NCBI RefSeq assembly: GCF_002102345.1
Contig: NZ_LQPP01000011.1
Coordinates: 113,246-177,245 of the forward strand
Reading direction: 5' to 3'
DNA: 64,000 nt
Source: Mycolicibacterium peregrinum
Lineage (GTDB): Bacteria; Actinomycetota; Actinomycetes; Mycobacteriales; Mycobacteriaceae
Position numbers and translations under genes: made by a program. Each line of letters starts with the position of its first letter. Position 1 is the first letter of the stretch. Below the pieces are notes generated by a model, which searched no databases, was not told the origin of the DNA, and saw only the letters and a program-made list of their open reading frames with translations. Positions 17,440 through 27,020 of the stretch are shown here, piece after piece.

Positions 17440-17663
17440 GGGTCAACAACCCGTCCGACCGGAGACCCCAACCCCAGCGACCAGCGCCATGCCTCGTCGG
17501 GCTGGGGCGAAGCCCCGTTAGGAATCGACCAACACTCCAGGTGCTCACAGTGCTCACCGGCCAGCCGCTCGGCAATCAGGTTCACCTGATCGGACCACGA
17601 CCGGTCTCGACCGGTCTCGACGCTCTGATCAGTTCCCACTACGCTCCCTATATCTGTGGGCCC

Positions 17664-19130
17664 TCAACCTCTCGCTGGGCTACCAGCGGCTGGTTCGCCC
17701 CAACCGGTGGTGCCGCGCGTGACAGGCTTAGGGGTTTCTGCCAGGGCGGTCACTTCCCGGAAGCCCGCCCGCAGGCAGGTGGCGAAGAGGTCGCCGTCTG
17801 TGATCGCCTCCGGGTCGAAATTGACAGTGATGCAACAGTTTCCACCGTAGGAAACCATCGTCATCATGGCCGCCACGCCAGGGCGTGGGCCCATCGGGTA
17901 GACGCCGGTCACCCGCGCACCGGCGAGATAGAGCTCTCGCCCCACCCCGCCTATGTTGGAGGCCTGAACGTCGATGGCACCGGTCATCTCACCGGCGAGT
18001 CGACTCAGCAGCGGACCTGGCAACGCACCCAGTGCCGGTGCGATCAGGTCAAGAAAACCCAGCGCCGGTTCGTCCCTGGCGTCGGCGATGAACTGGTGGA
18101 TCGCGGCGATGCGGGCGGCGGGATCGGGTTCACCCACCGGTGCGGTGAAGCGGGCAGCAGCGAATCGGTTGCCGCCCAACGGATCAGCGTCGGTGCGCAA
18201 ACTGATCGGGATGGCCATCGGGATGACGTCGACGGGCAGCGCGAACGCCTCGTGGTAACGGCGGACCCCGCCGAGGATGGCCGCGAGAAAAGCGTCGTTG
18301 ACCGAACCGTGCGCAGCCCGGGCTGCGGCCTTCATCTCCGGCAGGGGCACGTCCAACGTGAGCAGCCGGTAGCCGGGGCCACCGTCGCACAGCAAGCGGG
18401 AGCGTGGCGCGGCAACGGGGGTCAGAACGCGCCGCAGGGAGGCGCCGAATCGCACGGCTCGAGACGCGGTGCCCAGCGGGTCGCCGGCCAGCCGCCCCAC
18501 CCCGGTCAGCGCGCCGCGCACCAGATCACCCGGCGCGGCCAGCGCCGCGGCGGCGATCAGGCTCGCCGGCGTGCTGACCGGTCGCGCGGGCGGGCGGGAG
18601 GTGCTGCGCCGCGGGGTGGGGTCCACGCCATGACCATGGGTGAGGTCGAGCAGCTGCAACAGCCCGAGGCCGTCGGTCAGACTGTGATGAGGTTTGAACA
18701 GGTAGGCAGCCCGCCCGCCGTGCACGCCGCTGACCAGAACCGCTTCCCACGGCGGGCGCAGTGGGTCAAGGGGCCTGCTGGCGAATTGGGCGATGAACGC
18801 GTGCAGCTCGGCGGTCGATCCATCACCGGGCAGGCGGACCCGCTGGAGGTGATAGGACAGGTCGAAGTGCGGATCGGGGGACCAGGCGGGGACGATGATC
18901 GGCACGGGTGGCTCGACGATGCGCTCCCGCATCCGCGGTATCGCCGAGGTGAGCCGGTCATGGGCGCTCACCAGCCGGTCCCAGTCCGGCTCGCGGTCGA
19001 GCAGCTCGATGAGCACTCCGGTGGACCGGGTCTGATGCAGCCCCTCGGCGCGCCACATCACGGCTTCCCAGGCGCTCAGGCTCGTCGCCCCGCCCCAGTG
19101 GGTCAGGGTGTCGTCCTCCTCGGCGGCCAC
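17664..19130 (-). CDS. WS/DGAT wax ester synthase/diacylglycerol acyltransferase
   Basis: 488 residues, usual size. Active-site HHSLTDG (His148, His149, Asp152) and C-domain marks GSVNDAFLAAILGGVRRY, SNIGGVGRELYLAGA and YGGNCCITVNFDPEAI. Joins an acyl-CoA to diacylglycerol or a fatty alcohol to make triacylglycerol or wax ester, on membranes or lipid bodies. GTG start one base after the hydrolase stop. Last gene of a long minus-strand operon with PlsB- and PlsC-like acyltransferases, so TAG synthesis from glycerol-3-phosphate is encoded together. A similar grouping (plsB2-plsC-Rv2484c-lipQ) is known in M. tuberculosis. Confidence 0.92.
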   Translation of the reverse strand: MAAEEDDTLTHWGGATSLSAWEAVMWRAEGLHQTRSTGVLIELLDREPDWDRLVSAHDRLTSAIPRMRERIVEPPVPIIVPAWSPDPHFDLSYHLQRVRLPGDGSTAELHAFIAQFASRPLDPLRPPWEAVLVSGVHGGRAAYLFKPHHSLTDGLGLLQLLDLTHGHGVDPTPRRSTSRPPARPVSTPASLIAAAALAAPGDLVRGALTGVGRLAGDPLGTASRAVRFGASLRRVLTPVAAPRSRLLCDGGPGYRLLTLDVPLPEMKAAARAAHGSVNDAFLAAILGGVRRYHEAFALPVDVIPMAIPISLRTDADPLGGNRFAAARFTAPVGEPDPAARIAAIHQFIADARDEPALGFLDLIAPALGALPGPLLSRLAGEMTGAIDVQASNIGGVGRELYLAGARVTGVYPMGPRPGVAAMMTMVSYGGNCCITVNFDPEAITDGDLFATCLRAGFREVTALAETPKPVTRGTTGWGEPAAGSPARG

Positions 19131-19131
19131 G

Positions 19132-20064
19132 TCAGTTACCCCCGACCGCGCGGCCCGGATACGCGTCGACTGCGCCGGTGACCTGCAGTATCAGCCGCGC
19201 GACGCCGGCCGGGTCGTCGGACATGGGGACGTGTCCCACGCCGTCGAGGCGGACCAGATCGGCGCCGGGGAGCCGCGCCATCATCGGGACGCCGAATCCG
19301 TCGAAGGGCAGCACCCGGTCGTGGACGGCCCAGACCACGCGGGTCGGGTAGTCGCGGTCCGCAGGCAGCGGCTCCATGCTGCGCTGGGGCAGGCGCCGGA
19401 GCAGGGGGTCCACCGCCGGTGACTGGGAACTGGCGCGGATGAGGGCGGCCAAGCTCTCGGGTGATACCCGGCTGGGGTGAGCAACCTGCCCGGCCATCAT
19501 CAGCCACCGCAACGCCGGGTTGGCCGCCACGGCGTCGGCATACGGTGCGCAACGCGACGACAGATTGACTGTGAGGCCGATTGTCTTGGCCGTAAACGCA
19601 ATTCGGCGCTGGGAGTTCCAGGCCCCCGCCGGGCTGAGCAAGACCAGCGACTGCGCTCGACCCCGGCGGGCGAGCTCAACGGCCAGCCACCCGCCCAGGG
19701 AGTTGCCGACGATGTGCACCTGGCCGAGTCCGAGTCGGTCCAGGTCCTCCTCGACGCCGTCGGCCAACGCATCCAACGACGGGGCGATCGTGTCGTCCAG
19801 GGGCAGACCGCCGCCGTGGCCCCGCAACGTCGGTGCGATCACGTCGTGGTGTGGCTCAAGGAATTCCAGCACCGGGGTCCACACCCGCCAGATCGCACCG
19901 ATGCCGTGCAACAGCAGCAACGGTGTTCCCGAGCCGCCCCGGTGCATCGCCGTCAACTCCAGGCGGTCGGGTACGGGTCGGGTCAGCGCTCGCGCGGTGG
20001 TAAGCACTCCGGCCGCGAAGGCGCCGCCCATCAGGAACGGGCTGAGATATCGGGGAATGGGCAT
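19132..20064 (-). CDS. Alpha/beta hydrolase with N-terminal membrane anchor
   Basis: 310 residues from ATG at 20064 (AGGAG upstream); a longer open frame to 20286 overlaps the plsB gene and is ignored. A hydrophobic segment at ~7-27 (LSPFLMGGAFAAGVLTTARA) could anchor it. Hydrolase motifs: LLLHGIG oxyanion region, nucleophile elbow GNSLGGW (Ser ~122), acid near WAVHDRVLPFDG and His in DGVGHVP (~285). Possibly an esterase or lipase acting on glycerolipids made by its neighbours; a lipase gene occupies a comparable place in M. tuberculosis. Confidence 0.85.
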   Translation of the reverse strand: MPIPRYLSPFLMGGAFAAGVLTTARALTRPVPDRLELTAMHRGGSGTPLLLLHGIGAIWRVWTPVLEFLEPHHDVIAPTLRGHGGGLPLDDTIAPSLDALADGVEEDLDRLGLGQVHIVGNSLGGWLAVELARRGRAQSLVLLSPAGAWNSQRRIAFTAKTIGLTVNLSSRCAPYADAVAANPALRWLMMAGQVAHPSRVSPESLAALIRASSQSPAVDPLLRRLPQRSMEPLPADRDYPTRVVWAVHDRVLPFDGFGVPMMARLPGADLVRLDGVGHVPMSDDPAGVARLILQVTGAVDAYPGRAVGGN

Positions 20065-20083
20065 GGCGCTCCTGGGAGTGGTT

Positions 20084-22000
20084 TCAGGGTCGGGTGGGTC
20101 GGTCTGCGAGGGCGTATTCGGGTAGGGCGGTGTCCCCGATGCCCGCGAGTACGGTGATCGCGTCGTGGAGCCGGTCGAGTTCCTCGGCGAACTCCTGCCG
20201 CCGCGCGGTGAGCTCCTCGGCGGAGACGGCGGTGTCCAGCAGTCCGCGGTGGGCGGCGAGTTTGATTGCGGTGCCGAACATCTCACCGGAAATCGATTCC
20301 TCGCTGGCGATGCGCCTCTGCAGTGACCACTGCCTGGCCAGGCGCAGGCAGGCGCCGAGGAACCGCTCCTCCTCCCAGGTGTCGTCGGGCGCCGAGACCA
20401 GCAGCTGCTGTGCCACGACGCGGTAGGCGTCGACGTAGGGCCGTAAGACCAGGGGAGCCACGATGAGACTGCTGCCGGTGAGCCACCGGTGCGCCTGGGT
20501 GGCGCTGACCTGATCAGTGGGCTGCTGGGCCGCGCCGGCCATCAAGCTGACCTCGTTCCACAGTTCTTGGGCGAACTCGGCGCGGGCGGCGAAGAAGTAG
20601 TCGAACTTGAGCATCTCGCGCACAGCCAGTGCGCTGTGCCAGGCGGTGCTGGTGTCCCCGGTGGGTGTCTGGGCCAAGGTGAGTAGCGCGATCTCGGCGA
20701 TCGCCCGTACCACCAGCACGTGCACGGCGCTGTTGCGGTAGACCGCGGCGATGAGGTGCTGATCGTCTCCGATGCCCCACACGGTCTGCGGACCGTCGCT
20801 GTAGCACCTCAGCACCCCGGACTCCTCAAGGCTGCGCAGCGTGCGGAACACCGTGGCCCGATCGGTCAGATCGGTGTTGCCCGCCACGGCCCACCCGCGA
20901 GCGTGCAGGTAGTCGGCCAACGGTTCCACGGTGTCACACACCTCGGTCAGGGTCAGCGCCTTGTCTTGCCCCAGCATCGCCACACAGACCGCCGCGGTCG
21001 CGGACACCGGAGTGGTGCGGTTGATGCGGTGGCAGATGTCGAGTGCCAGGCGCTCCACGATCTGGCGGTCGTCGAGTCCCTCCTCGTGCAGTGCCGTCAT
21101 CCGCTCATATACCGGTATCGGCGCTCCGAAGTCGAGATAGATTCGGCCCAAGGGTGTTTGGAGGCGCCGGGCATAGGCGGCCAGCCACTTGAGGTCCTCG
21201 GGTTGCTTGCGGATTCCACGCGCCTCCCGGGCCATCAGGTCCACTTCGTGCAGGGGCAGTTGGTCATAGATGATGGAGACGGGCACGATGAGCGCGTCGG
21301 CCGCCGCGACGGATTCGATGGCATCGGTCACGTAGCGCAGCAGACCGAACCGGGGCGGGCGGAGTTTGCCGGTTCGGGTGCGCCCGCCTTCGATCGACCA
21401 GACCAGGTTGTTGCCCTGGGAGACCAGGCGCCCGACGACGGCTCTCAACGCCGTGCGGTATACCGGTGCGTCGCCCGAGGCGCGGCGCACGTGCACGATC
21501 CCGTTGCGTCGCGCCAAGGTCCCGAGCGGAAAGAAGTCGAGGTTGGCCCCGGCCATCCCGAAGCAGGGCGACAGACCGGCTTGCGCCAGGCGCGGGGGAA
21601 GGGCGAATTCGTCAAGGTAGGACCGGTGCGAGGTCAGGAAGATCAACGTGTTGTGGCGGTCGAGTTCTCGCAGTTTCGTCAGGCTGGCGGGATCGGTGAC
21701 GATCTCATAGCCCCGCACCAGCCACGCGGCGATGCGATGCCAGGTGCCCAACACCACCGGGTTGTGGCTGGCGGCCATCTCACGGACGTAGCCGGCTGCC
21801 TCGGCCCGGACCCGGAGGCGCTCGTGTCCGAGGCGGTCGGCCACGGCGTCGGTGGCATCGAGGAATGCCTGAGATTGCAGCAGCGCGGCGACGTCGGGGG
21901 GATCACCGGGGCGCGGTGCGCCGTCCTCGGCGGGCCGGTGCGGGCCGATCGGCCACCGTCGCCAGGGCGCCTGCGGGCGCCCGTCATGGGCACTGGGCAT
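20084..22000 (-). CDS. plsB: Glycerol-3-phosphate acyltransferase (PlsB-like)
   Basis: 638 residues. PlsB motifs: block I HRSYLDEF (His125, Asp130), block II around FFPLGTLARRNGIVHVRR, block III WSIEGGRTRTGKLRPPRFGLL (~201-221), then LIVPVSIIYDQLPLHE. Shorter than the ~790-residue mycobacterial PlsB2, mostly in the N-terminal region. Acylates glycerol-3-phosphate at the first step of phospholipid/TAG synthesis. ATG at 22000 begins one base after the TGA of the HAD-PlsC gene. Confidence 0.9.
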   Translation of the reverse strand: MPSAHDGRPQAPWRRWPIGPHRPAEDGAPRPGDPPDVAALLQSQAFLDATDAVADRLGHERLRVRAEAAGYVREMAASHNPVVLGTWHRIAAWLVRGYEIVTDPASLTKLRELDRHNTLIFLTSHRSYLDEFALPPRLAQAGLSPCFGMAGANLDFFPLGTLARRNGIVHVRRASGDAPVYRTALRAVVGRLVSQGNNLVWSIEGGRTRTGKLRPPRFGLLRYVTDAIESVAAADALIVPVSIIYDQLPLHEVDLMAREARGIRKQPEDLKWLAAYARRLQTPLGRIYLDFGAPIPVYERMTALHEEGLDDRQIVERLALDICHRINRTTPVSATAAVCVAMLGQDKALTLTEVCDTVEPLADYLHARGWAVAGNTDLTDRATVFRTLRSLEESGVLRCYSDGPQTVWGIGDDQHLIAAVYRNSAVHVLVVRAIAEIALLTLAQTPTGDTSTAWHSALAVREMLKFDYFFAARAEFAQELWNEVSLMAGAAQQPTDQVSATQAHRWLTGSSLIVAPLVLRPYVDAYRVVAQQLLVSAPDDTWEEERFLGACLRLARQWSLQRRIASEESISGEMFGTAIKLAAHRGLLDTAVSAEELTARRQEFAEELDRLHDAITVLAGIGDTALPEYALADRPTRP

Positions 22001-22001
22001 G

Positions 22002-23511
22002 TCAGTGACTCCGTCCGGTGGACTCGGCGATCAATTGTGACCAGCGCCGTCCGGCGGCGACGCCGGGCCAGTCGTCGAGGGTGTCGGGGTAGAGCTCTTG
22101 CATGGCGCGGCGCCAGGTGTCGATGTCGTCGCGGTCCCAGCCTGCGGTTGGCAGGGGTTGGTGCACCGCGACCTCGATGGTGCCTTTCTGGGCAATCATC
22201 GCGTTGCGCCACATGATTTCTCCGGCGTTGCGGATCACCACCGGCACGATCGGAACCCCCGCGTCGCGGGCCACATGGAACCCGCCCTTCTTCAAGGTTC
22301 CGACCGCGGGTGTGAACGATCGGGTGCCTTCGGGCGCCAGTGCGATCGAGGTGCCCGAGCGCAAGGTGTCCACGGCGGGCTGCAACGCCGAGATCGCCTG
22401 GGAGGTGTTGGAGCGGTCCAGAAACGCCACCCCCGCCAGGTCGAACAAGGCGCCGATCACCGGCATCTGCCGCACCTCGGCCTTGACCACGATCGTGAAC
22501 CCCGTTTCGATGACGCGGGAGGCGATCAGGACGTCGACCAGGGTGCTCTGATGGTTGACGAAGAACACCGCCGGGCGCTGTGATCGGGCGTGCTGGCCGC
22601 CGGTGACCTCGATGTCGATGCTGCCGAGTCGGGGCGCCACCCGCCCGAACAGGCTGGTGGCCAGATCGACGCCGCGTCGGCGGTCCCGCCGTAGGACTCC
22701 GGTGGCCACGCCGAGGCCACCGGCGCCGAGCAGGGTGGCGAACATGGCCGCGGTGCGCAGTACCGGCAGGGGATCGCGGCGCCGGCCGCGTGTGGCGAAG
22801 GACAAGATCGGCCACTGTCGGGCGTGGGCGAATGCGGCCAGTCGCGGCGCGGGATTCACCGGGTGCGGTGAGCCAACCGACGTCAGGAGGTCGATGTCGT
22901 CGTCTCCGTCGGCGTAGACGTGACTGCGCCCCAGATCGATGTCCCGGGTGCGCGCGAAGTCTTCGACCGCGGCGAGTTTGCCCGGCCCCCACAGCGGTCG
23001 ACCGGCCACGCGCCCGGTGAGCACGTCGTCGTTGGTCTCCAGCCGGGTGCACAGGACATGCTCGACCCCCAGCGCCCGCGCCAGCGGTGTTGCCTCGGCC
23101 CACGTTCCGGAGGTGAGGATGACGACGGTGTGTCCGAGGTTCTGATGGGCGCGCACCAGCCGCCACGCACCGTAGAACAACGCGCCGGCGAGTTCGCGGG
23201 TGAACAGCTACCTGCCCGAGTTCGGTCACCTCGTCCTCGGTGCGGCCCACCCAACCACGAATGGCTTCCTCGAGCAGGGCGGCGAACCCGGTCTCGTCGA
23301 GGGTCGCCCTGTCGGCACTGTGGCCGGCCCGCACGAACGCCTCGGCCGCCTCGGTGCCGGGGCTGCCCTGGCGTCGATAGGCCCCCAGGGCGGCGTCGGG
23401 CTCCACCAGCGTGCCGCCGAAGTCGAAGAACGCCGCAACGTGCTCGCCTCGCGGTCCGGCGTGCACAGCTTCGATGAGCTCCTCGAGCACGCTCGGCGTG
23501 GGTGTCTTCAC
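22002..23511 (-). pseudogene. plsC: HAD phosphatase-PlsC acyltransferase fusion, frameshifted
   Basis: The N-terminal HAD part starts at GTG 23511 and has AAFFDFGGTLVEPDAALGAY (nucleophile region). It continues in one frame to ~23212, then the sequence resumes in a second frame with LFTRELAGALFYGAWRLV, VVILTSGTWAEATPLA (HAD motif II) and YADGDDDIDLLTSVG (motif III/IV). The PlsC part has FFVNHQSTLVDVLI (HxxxxD), ALAPEGTRSFTPAVGTLKKG and VPVVIRN. 1510 bases is one more than a multiple of three, consistent with one extra base in CAGGTAGCTG near 23207-23212. If repaired, the protein is ~502 aa, like Rv2483c-type PlsC. GTGA overlap with the flavin reductase stop. Error or true mutation is undecided. 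Confidence 0.8.
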
Positions 23512-24044
23512 GCGGGAAACGGCGCTGTGCGGAGGTAGGCGCCGTGGTGATAGATCAGCGGGGCGGGGGGCGTGCCGTCGGTCTCCTGGGCGCAATGTGC
23601 GTGGGTGACCAACCCGATGACCAGTGTCGAGTCCCCGGCGGCGAGTAGTTGGCGCAACTCCACCCGTAACCAGGTCGGGGTGTCGTGCAGCACGGGTTCA
23701 CCGGTGTCCAGCGTTCGCCACAGCGAGGAGTCGGCGAACCTCAGGTCCGCGCTGCGCGAAAAGCGTTGCGCCAGAGGGAGTTGGTGCTCACCGAGGAGGT
23801 GGATGATGATCGACGCGGCGTCCCGCAACGCGCCGATGCTCGACGAGGTTTCGGTGATGTTGAAGCTCACCAACGGCGGGAGCAGCGACAGCGAGGCGAA
23901 GGAGGTCGCGGTGAACCCCACCGGCCCGCCCGGAGAGGTGAGGGTGACGATCGCGACGCCGGCGGGATGGCGGCGCAGGGCCGCGCGATAGGCGTCCGGG
24001 TCGAGTCCCTGAACGTCTTCTGCGTCATCGGGTGAGGCGGACAT
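23508..24044 (-). CDS. Flavin reductase domain protein (HpaC/Fre-like FMN reductase), copy 1
   Basis: 178 residues. [20 protein letters not shown] and [20 protein letters not shown] (~45-64) are the FMN-binding signature of two-component monooxygenase reductases. It would supply reduced flavin to a monooxygenase. Close paralogue of 33089-33583: the block [10 protein letters not shown] plus NIT-TSSSI is nearly the same in both. Strong AAGGAG before ATG 24044. Directly follows the LLM-tail gene in the operon, as in the other cassette. Confidence 0.88.
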   Translation of the reverse strand: MSASPDDAEDVQGLDPDAYRAALRRHPAGVAIVTLTSPGGPVGFTATSFASLSLLPPLVSFNITETSSSIGALRDAASIIIHLLGEHQLPLAQRFSRSADLRFADSSLWRTLDTGEPVLHDTPTWLRVELRQLLAAGDSTLVIGLVTHAHCAQETDGTPPAPLIYHHGAYLRTAPFPA

Positions 24045-24087
24045 CGCGTGCTCCTTGCTTGGAGGTGGTGGTCCTGGAGGTGGTGAG

Positions 24088-24666
24088 CTAGGCGCTGTGT
24101 GCGGTGGGGTGGGGGTGGCAGCCGCGGGCGGGCGCGGCGGCCCGCGCGGCGCGGTGTCGTCGCCGGCAACCTTCGAGCAACCTGACCCGGGTGGGATCCA
24201 CCGTCACACCGAGGTGTGCCAACGCCGGCAGCGTGGAACCCAGGAAGTCCTCCACCGTCGCAGCGCACAGTGGCCGCACGATCACGCCGTCGGCGACGCC
24301 TGCAGTGAACACGTCGCCGATCAGTCCGGCCAACCCGCCCGGGGTGCCGACGTAGCGCAGGGAGTCCGGCCGGGTCGGTCCGCCGGTGCAGGCGTCGTGA
24401 CGCTCCATCCGAGCGATGGCCGTGCGGACATCGTCGGCGGTCATCGCGTCCACATCGAGCAGCACGGTAACCTCACCCCCGGCTCGTCGCGCGTCGGCGT
24501 GCAGACCGGTCGTGGCGCGTGCAGCGGCCCGCAGGTCGGGTGCGGTGATGCGGACCGTTTGTCCGTCGGGCGGAGTCAGTTCGACCCATCGCCGAGTGGT
24601 GAGGAAGTCCAGGGCGATGTGGAGCCGTCGCGCAGCTGGGCCGGGGTCGCCGGTGGTTGGGGTCAT
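24088..24666 (-). CDS. LLM-monooxygenase C-terminal-tail-like protein, copy 1
   Basis: 192 residues. Residues ~95-145 contain [35 protein letters not shown] and the LPALAHLG end. This pattern matches the last ~50 residues of NtaA/DszA-type LLM flavin monooxygenases (VGTPE-VAD-L... GAADGF-L-P... VVP-LQ-RG). The barrel that binds flavin is absent; the N-terminal ~90 residues include a strand [18 protein letters not shown]. The last ~40 residues are Arg/His/Ala-rich and not shared with copy 2 (32643-33092). GGGG before ATG 24666. Placed between the ligase and the flavin reductase in both cassettes. Function unknown. Confidence 0.72.
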   Translation of the reverse strand: MTPTTGDPGPAARRLHIALDFLTTRRWVELTPPDGQTVRITAPDLRAAARATTGLHADARRAGGEVTVLLDVDAMTADDVRTAIARMERHDACTGGPTRPDSLRYVGTPGGLAGLIGDVFTAGVADGVIVRPLCAATVEDFLGSTLPALAHLGVTVDPTRVRLLEGCRRRHRAARAAAPARGCHPHPTAHSA

Positions 24667-24676
24667 GAGTTTCCCC

Positions 24677-26304
24677 TCATCCGACTTGCCGCGACTGGCC
24701 CTGCCAGTACGGTTCGCGCAGGGATTTCTTGTCGACCTTGCCGGTGGCGCTGAGCGGGACCTCGTCGACGAAGACAACCGTCTTGGGGGCGCACACGCTG
24801 CCCAGTTCGGCTTTGACGTAATCGATGAGTTCCTGCTCGCCGATCGTGACTCCGGCTCTGGTGACGATGACGGCCAACACTGCTTCCCCCACTTCTCGTG
24901 CGGTACACCGATGACCGCGGCCTGGGCGACGGAAGCGTGGGTGCTCAGCACGTCCTCGACCTGTCGGGGGAAGACGTTGAATCCGCCGGAGACGATCAGG
25001 TCCCGCTTGCGGTCGACGATGAACAGGAACCCGTCTTCGTCGAGGCGACCCACGTCGCCGGTGTGCACCCAGCCCGCCCGCAGCGTCTCGGCGTTGCGGG
25101 AGGCATCCAGGTAGGTGTCCATCTGCCCGGTCTGCTTGGTGCACACCTCTCCGGATTCACCGACCGGGAGGGGTCGGCCCGCCTCGTCGCGGATCTCGAC
25201 GGCGACGTTGAGCAGGGCACGGCCCGCCGAGGCCAACCGTGCCACCCACGTCGTGTCGTCGGCGCGGTGGTCGCGTTTGCGCAGGCAGGACACGAAGCCC
25301 TGCTCGGTGCCCGCGTAGGTCTGGATGAAGATCGGCCCGAAGGTCTCGAGTGCCGCGCGCAGTCGTTCCGGCGTGATCGGTGCGCCAGCGTAGATCAAGG
25401 TGCGCAACGTCGACAGATCGAACTCAGGTCGGCGGGGGGAGTCCAGCAGCAGGTAGATGATGGTCGGGACGACTGCGGTCGCGGTCACCTTGTGGCGTTC
25501 GATGTTGCTCAGCAGGGTCGCCACGTCCAGGGCGGGCAGCATGACGTTGGTGCCGCCACGGATGAATGTCGGCATGACGAACGCGTGGGAGAAGTGAGTC
25601 AGCGGTGCGCCGTGGGCGAACACCTCGCCGAAGGCGATGTCACCCATGTCCAGCCCGGCCGTGATGCCCTCGTAGCCCCACGTGAAGTGCGAGTTCACCA
25701 CACCCTTGGGTTCACCGGTGCTCCCCGAGGTGAACATGATGAACGCCTCGTCGTGCTCGTCGATGTCGACGTCGGGGCGGGTGCGTGACTGACGGCTGAT
25801 CAGAGCGCCGAAATCGACCGCATCGACAGCGTGTTGGGTGCCTGCCGCCGGTGCGTTCTCCACGCGGATCAGCCGCTGCAATGCGGGCAGCTGATCGACG
25901 ATCTCGGCGACTACGATCTCGAATTTGGCGTGGTAGATCAGTGTGGTGGCCTCGGTGGACCCCAGATTGGAGACGAACGCGCTCGCCGAGGCCCGGGTAG
26001 CCATCTGGACCAACACTGCGCCGGCCGCCCAGATGGCGTGCTCGCACGGGATGAACTCCAGGACGTTGGGCATGAGCAGGCCGATGCGTTCGCCCTTCTC
26101 GACACCTAGCTCGACCAGACCGTTGGCGATCTGATTGCGCCAGTCGCGCATCTCCTGGTAGGTCAGGGAACGATCTCCGTCGATGATCGCCACCGAGTCG
26201 CGGTAGTAGGTGCACACCCGGTCCAACACGTCGGGCAACGGTCCCCACATGTCAGGCCCCAGTCCAATCCTCGGAGGAGTCTTCACATCGGATTCGGTCA
26301 GCAC
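24677..26304 (-). pseudogene. Acyl-CoA ligase (copy 1), frameshifted at a G-run
   Basis: AMP-forming ligase with DEAFIMFTSGSTGEPKGVVN (P-loop), FIQTYAGTEQGFVS, GWVHTGDVGRLDEDGFLFI and DRKRDLIVSGGFNVFPRQ. At ~24885-24890 the frame breaks in GAGAAGTGGGGGAAGCAG; one more G would give KWGEAVLAVIVTRAG and continue to the proper end TGKVDKKSLREPYWQG at 24677. The length, 1628 bases, is one short of a multiple of three. About two thirds identical by eye to 29494-31101. Start is uncertain: GTG at 26304 or 26286 in frame; AAGGAG is placed ideally for an out-of-frame ATG at 26316. A homopolymer error is a real possibility, in which case the gene is intact. Confidence 0.82.
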
Positions 26305-26441
26305 GGTCAGGTTGCATGGGTGCTCCTTGTCGCGACGTCGCGTTCGGCCCGATGAAGGCCTGGAGGCCATCGATGGACGATGGCCACCACGCTATGGACC
26401 GATGAACGCGGCAGCGCCTAACTCAAGGGTGAGACTTACTG

Positions 26442-26453
26442 CTCCATGGGGAG
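26442..26453. promoter_or_regulatory. CTCC-N4-GGAG dyad upstream of the ligase operon
   Basis: CTCC-ATGG-GGAG about 140 bases before the ligase start. Similar C-run/G-run dyads occur at 28325-28336, 28403-28410 and 50226-50260. Low-complexity GC sequence makes chance likely; listed as a candidate only. Confidence 0.25.
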
Positions 26454-26489
26454 ATATCGGTGGTGGCCCGCCCTCATCTGCCGGTGCGA

Positions 26490-26690
26490 TCAGATAGCGC
26501 AGTGGAGCGCCTCGACGAGGTCCGCACGGACTTCGTGGTCGAGGGGGTAGAGCGTGTAGAGGGTGAAGCGGTCGACCAATCCGCTGAAGCGCCGCACGAT
26601 CTCGGCACCGACGTGGCGGGGATCACCGACCACGGCAATGGGGTGCAGTGCCCGCCGGGAGTGCTCGTCACGGATCGCGCAGAAATTCAC
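26490..26690 (-). pseudogene. C-terminal remnant of an LLM F420-type oxidoreductase
   Basis: The frame ending at 26490 encodes IAVVGDPRHVGAEIVRRFSG and LVDRFTLYTLYPLDHEV, which align with the very end of the intact LLM gene at 47019-48050 (FAVVGEPAEIGPKVLSRFSG, LVDRFTLLTPYPLAEEA). No catalytic barrel precedes it, and the upstream 26700-26960 sequence does not resemble one. It is a truncated copy left behind by rearrangement, beside the other LLM-tail gene cassette. Confidence 0.65.
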
Positions 26691-26694
26691 CGCA

Positions 26695-26965
26695 GGTCAG
26701 GTAGGCGATATCCGATGTCCAGACCCACATCGATGCGGCCCCGGTCGAAGGCGCGCCCGAACTAGATTGTCGAGGCCGCCCTCGGCCTGACCCACGAACT
26801 GAGTCTGGACAAGCTCACGATTGCAGTGCAGGAACCGACCGGTCTTCGCGTAATGCCGTGGGTCCCTAAATCGCCTGGTGGCAGCGAAAAGCACATGCTG
26901 CGGCTGGGTCGAGATTGCAGGCCCGCCAAATTGCGGGGGAAAGGCTGCAGTGACATGGCACCTAC
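26695..26965. other. Gene-free stretch between LLM remnant and terminator
   Basis: Short open frames exist on both strands (for example a 73-codon frame on plus from 26826) but none has a good start site, family motif or codon pattern I trust. Probably degraded sequence. Confidence 0.5.
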
Positions 26966-26969
26966 ACAA

Positions 26970-26999
26970 GGCGCCCCGGCGGAAGTCCACCGGGGCGCC
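26970..26999 (-). terminator. Hairpin terminator of the 27021 gene
   Basis: Perfect 10-bp stem GGCGCCCCGG / CCGGGGCGCC with a 10-base loop, 21 bases beyond the TAA at 27021-27023. Only a weak T-rich tail on the minus strand. Confidence 0.75.
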
Positions 27000-27020
27000 C
27001 GATATTGGTCCATCGCAGGG

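Noticed and set aside
17370..19181. 603-codon plus-strand frame opposite WS/DGAT
   Set aside because: Low-complexity Gly/Arg/Gln composition and no motif; the minus frame carries HHSLTDG.
20720..22216. 498-codon plus-strand frame opposite PlsB
   Set aside because: Antisense of a strongly supported acyltransferase.
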